From the NCBI GenBank assembly GCA_001800245.1, contig MGVA01000044.1:1-34827 (forward strand): a stretch of 34,827 bases of DNA, in the 5' to 3' direction. Under the pieces are notes generated by a model. The model was not told the origin of the DNA, did not search any database, and worked only from the letters and a program-made list of their open reading frames with translations. Positions 31,929 through 34,827 of this stretch are shown here, in pieces. The position numbers were made by a program, and so were the translations under genes. This DNA is from Elusimicrobia bacterium RIFOXYA12_FULL_51_18 (GTDB lineage Bacteria > Elusimicrobiota > Elusimicrobia > Elusimicrobiales > UBA9959). Positions within the stretch are counted from its first letter, which is position 1. Each line of letters starts with the position of its first letter.

Positions 31929-32816
31929 ATGAATACAAAACGACAGAGTGTTTTCACCTTGATATCAATACTTTGCCTGCTGACTGGCGGAATCGGGCGG
32001 GCCCATGAGGTTGTTGCGGTTCTGAGTTCGGATTCGCAATATTACCTGGAAGCTTTTCATGGCTTTCAGGATGCCTGGGGGCATCCGGTCACTTCCTTTA
32101 ATATGCGGACTGAAACCCCGGCAATAACCGAAAAGACCCAACTGGTGGTCGCTTTCGGAGGAAAAGCCTCTTCGCAACGCTATCCGGCCAAAACGCTGGT
32201 TGTTTCATGCATGACACTGGTTGCGGGGCTAAAGCGGAACGAAGGCGGGAACCGTTATTTTTATATTTCGATGGCGCCGCATCCCGGCCTGATTTTCTCC
32301 AAAATTAAGATGCTTCAGCCGTCCTTAAAACGCCTGGCAGTGTTTTGGACCTCCAATTCTCTGGAGGACTATATCGGGCAAATGCGGAAAGCGGCCTTTC
32401 ACAGTAACGTTGAATTGGCCCTGATAAAACTGGACGATCCGGATGCCCTTCCGGAACAGCTTCGGAATATTCATGGTGAAATAGACGCTATATTCCTGCC
32501 GCCTGATCCGATCCTGGTTAACGTCGCAAACTTTGCGACGATCAGGGATTTTTCAGCGGCCAGGCATATTCCCTTCTATGCTCCGACCGAAGGCCTGGCC
32601 GAAAAAGGAGCGACAGTCTCCATTGCCAGCGACTTCTATGAAATGGGGCGCAGCGCGGCCCTGACCGCCCGAGAGTTGCTCAAGGACGCCAGACGGATAG
32701 AGACGGTCATCTATCCGGATAAGGTCAGAATTGCCGTCAACTTAACGGCGGCCGGGAATTCAACTCTCCAGGTTACGCCTGAGTTGTTGCAGAAGGCGGA
32801 CAAGGTTTTTCCATGA
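31929..32816 (+). CDS. Periplasmic binding protein, ABC_sub_bind family (PF04392-like)
   Basis: 295 residues with an N-terminal signal peptide (about 1-25). The core resembles the ABC_sub_bind family related to the TrpX-type substrate-binding proteins: FSKIKMLQPSLKRLAVFWTS, EIDAIFLPPDPILVN, and ARHIPFYAPTEGLAEKGATVSIASDFYEMGRSAA in shorter pieces. No permease or ATPase gene of an ABC transporter is adjacent. Placed between two TonB-dependent receptors, it may carry ligand across the periplasm or sense it. No clear ribosome site precedes the ATG. Confidence 0.75.
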   Translation: MNTKRQSVFTLISILCLLTGGIGRAHEVVAVLSSDSQYYLEAFHGFQDAWGHPVTSFNMRTETPAITEKTQLVVAFGGKASSQRYPAKTLVVSCMTLVAGLKRNEGGNRYFYISMAPHPGLIFSKIKMLQPSLKRLAVFWTSNSLEDYIGQMRKAAFHSNVELALIKLDDPDALPEQLRNIHGEIDAIFLPPDPILVNVANFATIRDFSAARHIPFYAPTEGLAEKGATVSIASDFYEMGRSAALTARELLKDARRIETVIYPDKVRIAVNLTAAGNSTLQVTPELLQKADKVFP

Positions 32817-32887
32817 CGATTTCGGAAGATATCGGCAATAGTAAAGTGGATTAACCCATATTAGGGAAGTTAAAGAGGGGAACTTTT

Positions 32888-34756
32888 ATGAAATTATTGA
32901 AAATAGCGTTTATAAGCATTTTGTTTACAGGGCAACTGCCGGCTACCGGCGCGGAAAACGGCGACGCCTTCAGTTTTTTTGACGAGGAGTCGCGGGTGAT
33001 AACTTCCTCGCGGCGCGCCCAGAGAATAACCGAATCGCCTTCGGCCATTTCAGTTATAACGGCGGAGGATATAAGGCTTATGGGGGCGCGCAGCGTGGCG
33101 GAAGCGCTTAATCTGATCCCGGGAGTGGATCTGCGCTTTAACAATCAGAATGCTTTCGGCGGGGGCATCAGAGGGGCCGAACAGTCATACGCGAATAAAA
33201 TAATCCTTATGATAGACGGGCGAAACTGGACAGTTGACGCCTATACCGTCCCGGCCCTGGACGAGTTGCCGGTCACGCTTGAAGATATCAGCAGAATAGA
33301 GGTGCTAAGAGGGGCCGGTTCGTCTTTATACGGTTCCGGGGCCATGTTCGGAGTCATAAACATAATAACGAAACGGGCGGCGGAGGCCCAGGGCGCATAC
33401 ATAAACGCCGTCGCCGGGACGTATTATCAGGGCTCGGTCCGCTACGGCGGAACGGTTGACGCAAACACGCAATACAGGATCAGCGCGGAGGCTCTAACGG
33501 TTGACCGTTATGCCGTAGGCGGCACCGCTTTAAGGAGCGCTCCCGGAGTCAACGCGAGATTGGAACATGGATTTCAAAACGGAGCCCGGCTTGATCTTGA
33601 CGGAAATTACCGCCGTTCGCAAACGGAGGCCTTTTTTTCATCCGCGGATCTGGCGGCCGCGGGCGCAAATTATACCGACGGGGAATTTACGGCGCGCGGC
33701 GACTTTCAGTATAAAACCGGACACACCAGCCCGATCAACGGAGATATGTCTTTCACCATGGATCGTTCCGCTCTGGACGTTCAGCAGTCATTCGAACCGG
33801 TTGACAACAACAAACTGCTGGTAGGCGGCAATGTAACGCAGTTAAACGTAGCCGCGGCTCAGATCGGCGGCCATCGCGAAAAGACGATTCTGGCGGGTTT
33901 CTTTGAGGATTCCCACCGTTTCGGGGATATCCTCCTTAACGGCGGAGCGCGCATTGACAGGGATCCGGAAGTACCGGATGCGATCTCCCACCGCGTCGGA
34001 GCAATATACGCGTTTAGCGACAAACAGTCGCTCAGATTCACCTGGGGCAAAGCTTTCCGCAGTCCGGACCTCATTGAATCCTACATAAATACCACACTGG
34101 ACGGGGGATTCGGCGTTCCGGTGAACATGAACGGCAACAGCGGTCTCCAAATTGAAAGCGCCCAGACTTATGAACTGGGATATCATGGAATGCTGAAATC
34201 CGATGTCAATTTGTCGGCTAACATGTTTTACGCCAAGCTCAAAGATCCGATTATGCTGTCCCCCGTTTCCTATCTGCCCGCGCCGCTTGATTACGTGCCC
34301 GCGCTGCTGCGCAGCGACAATTTGGGCAACGTAAAGCAATACGGCGCGGAAATTGAGATCCGGACCCAATTAAGCGATTGCCTTACCGGCCTGGCGAACT
34401 ACACATATATGAAAAGTGAAACCCACGACGGCAGGACGGATGCGCAACTTGTAGACACTACGCCCAGGCATATGGCCAACGCCCAGCTTCGCGGCCAGTT
34501 CCGTAACGGATTCAGCGCCAATGCCTGGGTACGCTATCGCGGGACTTCAAACTGGGCGGCAAACACCACCGCATATCCGTGGTCCAATTCATCAGCCACG
34601 CTCAATGTCCGCATAGGCTATGAATTCGGCCTCTATGGCGGCAAAGCGGAAGCCGGCCTCTCGGTTTATAATGTGGCAAATCATGCGATCAATGATATTC
34701 CGGGCTCTGACGGCATTTTACGGAGAGTGACAGCGGACCTGACTTACAGATTCTAG
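32888..34756 (+). CDS. TonB-dependent outer-membrane receptor (second)
   Basis: 622 residues. Signal peptide about 1-20, mature start GDAFSFFDEESRVITSSRRAQ, plug domain (about 45-160; ITAEDIRLMGARSVAEALNL, ISRIEVLRGAGSSLYGSGA, GVINIIT), then the barrel ending in VTADLTYRF with the typical C-terminal Phe. A good ribosome site (GAGGGG) precedes the ATG. The N-terminal (D/N)-(A/F)-(S/N)-FF-(D/E)-EE motif is shared with the first receptor, although the two barrels are quite different. The plug is a standard siderophore/cobalamin type. Ligand unknown. Confidence 0.92.
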   Translation: MKLLKIAFISILFTGQLPATGAENGDAFSFFDEESRVITSSRRAQRITESPSAISVITAEDIRLMGARSVAEALNLIPGVDLRFNNQNAFGGGIRGAEQSYANKIILMIDGRNWTVDAYTVPALDELPVTLEDISRIEVLRGAGSSLYGSGAMFGVINIITKRAAEAQGAYINAVAGTYYQGSVRYGGTVDANTQYRISAEALTVDRYAVGGTALRSAPGVNARLEHGFQNGARLDLDGNYRRSQTEAFFSSADLAAAGANYTDGEFTARGDFQYKTGHTSPINGDMSFTMDRSALDVQQSFEPVDNNKLLVGGNVTQLNVAAAQIGGHREKTILAGFFEDSHRFGDILLNGGARIDRDPEVPDAISHRVGAIYAFSDKQSLRFTWGKAFRSPDLIESYINTTLDGGFGVPVNMNGNSGLQIESAQTYELGYHGMLKSDVNLSANMFYAKLKDPIMLSPVSYLPAPLDYVPALLRSDNLGNVKQYGAEIEIRTQLSDCLTGLANYTYMKSETHDGRTDAQLVDTTPRHMANAQLRGQFRNGFSANAWVRYRGTSNWAANTTAYPWSNSSATLNVRIGYEFGLYGGKAEAGLSVYNVANHAINDIPGSDGILRRVTADLTYRF

Positions 34757-34771
34757 GAGCCTGTCCGACAT

Positions 34772-34827
34772 AAGGCTTTCATGCCGAAATTGTCGATTTT
34801 GAAGCCGAGCCGAAGCAACGCGAAACG
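34772..34827. repeat. Partial palindromic element at the window edge
   Basis: GGCTT (34773-34777) pairs with AAGCC near 34802-34806, and CGATTTTGAAGC is close to a word in the reverse complement of the element at 32-131. The element continues beyond the window, so its full structure cannot be judged. Confidence 0.35.

Overview
The window reads as chromosomal DNA of a Gram-negative bacterium of moderately high GC. It carries two TonB-dependent outer-membrane receptors, an exported phosphatase, a class A penicillin-binding protein, and many housekeeping genes lying singly or in pairs. I could not fix the phylum. The mix of HTH-receiver fusions, a Ycf46-like ATPase and sparse Shine-Dalgarno sites made me think of Elusimicrobiota or a neighbouring lineage, but that is a guess.

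Layout. 1-4600: a palindromic repeat, a PBP1A-type gene, two opposed arrays of an 8-bp repeat, then on the minus strand an atypical alanine racemase and two small membrane proteins. 4600-9600: mfd, a dispersed palindromic element, a coiled-coil gene built on a 42-bp tandem repeat, and ssrA (tmRNA) behind a long structured leader. 9800-14300: two overlapping diguanylate cyclase genes, an SppA-type protease, a second copy of the palindromic element, and a multi-pass membrane protein. 14390-19520: nnrE, an alpha-amylase deletion pseudogene running into the 3' end of tilS, alaS, and tRNA-Arg(CCG) behind a leader homologous to that of ssrA. 19560-22810: an exported purple-acid-phosphatase-like enzyme and a Ycf46-like AAA ATPase.

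23100-34760 is a long same-strand signalling and envelope block. A near-consensus promoter drives a MerR-type HTH-receiver protein. It is followed by a REC-HK-REC-REC hybrid kinase, two lone receivers, a PilB/GspE ATPase, a REC-GAF-histidine kinase, a TonB-dependent receptor overlapping the kinase by 4 nt, an ABC_sub_bind-type periplasmic protein and a second TonB-dependent receptor. The arrangement suggests a phosphorelay tied to an outer-membrane uptake or sensing module and to a secretion or pilus ATPase. The ligand cannot be read from the sequence.

The strongest unexplained signals are: (1) a ~200-nt structured element, with many compensatory stem changes, ending in the same 10-mer directly before the mature 5' ends of both ssrA and tRNA-Arg; (2) a ~110-bp cloverleaf-like palindromic repeat after mfd and sppA whose outer stem and one hairpin differ in sequence but still pair; (3) several genes whose -10 box lies exactly 6-7 nt before the start codon, suggesting leaderless transcripts.
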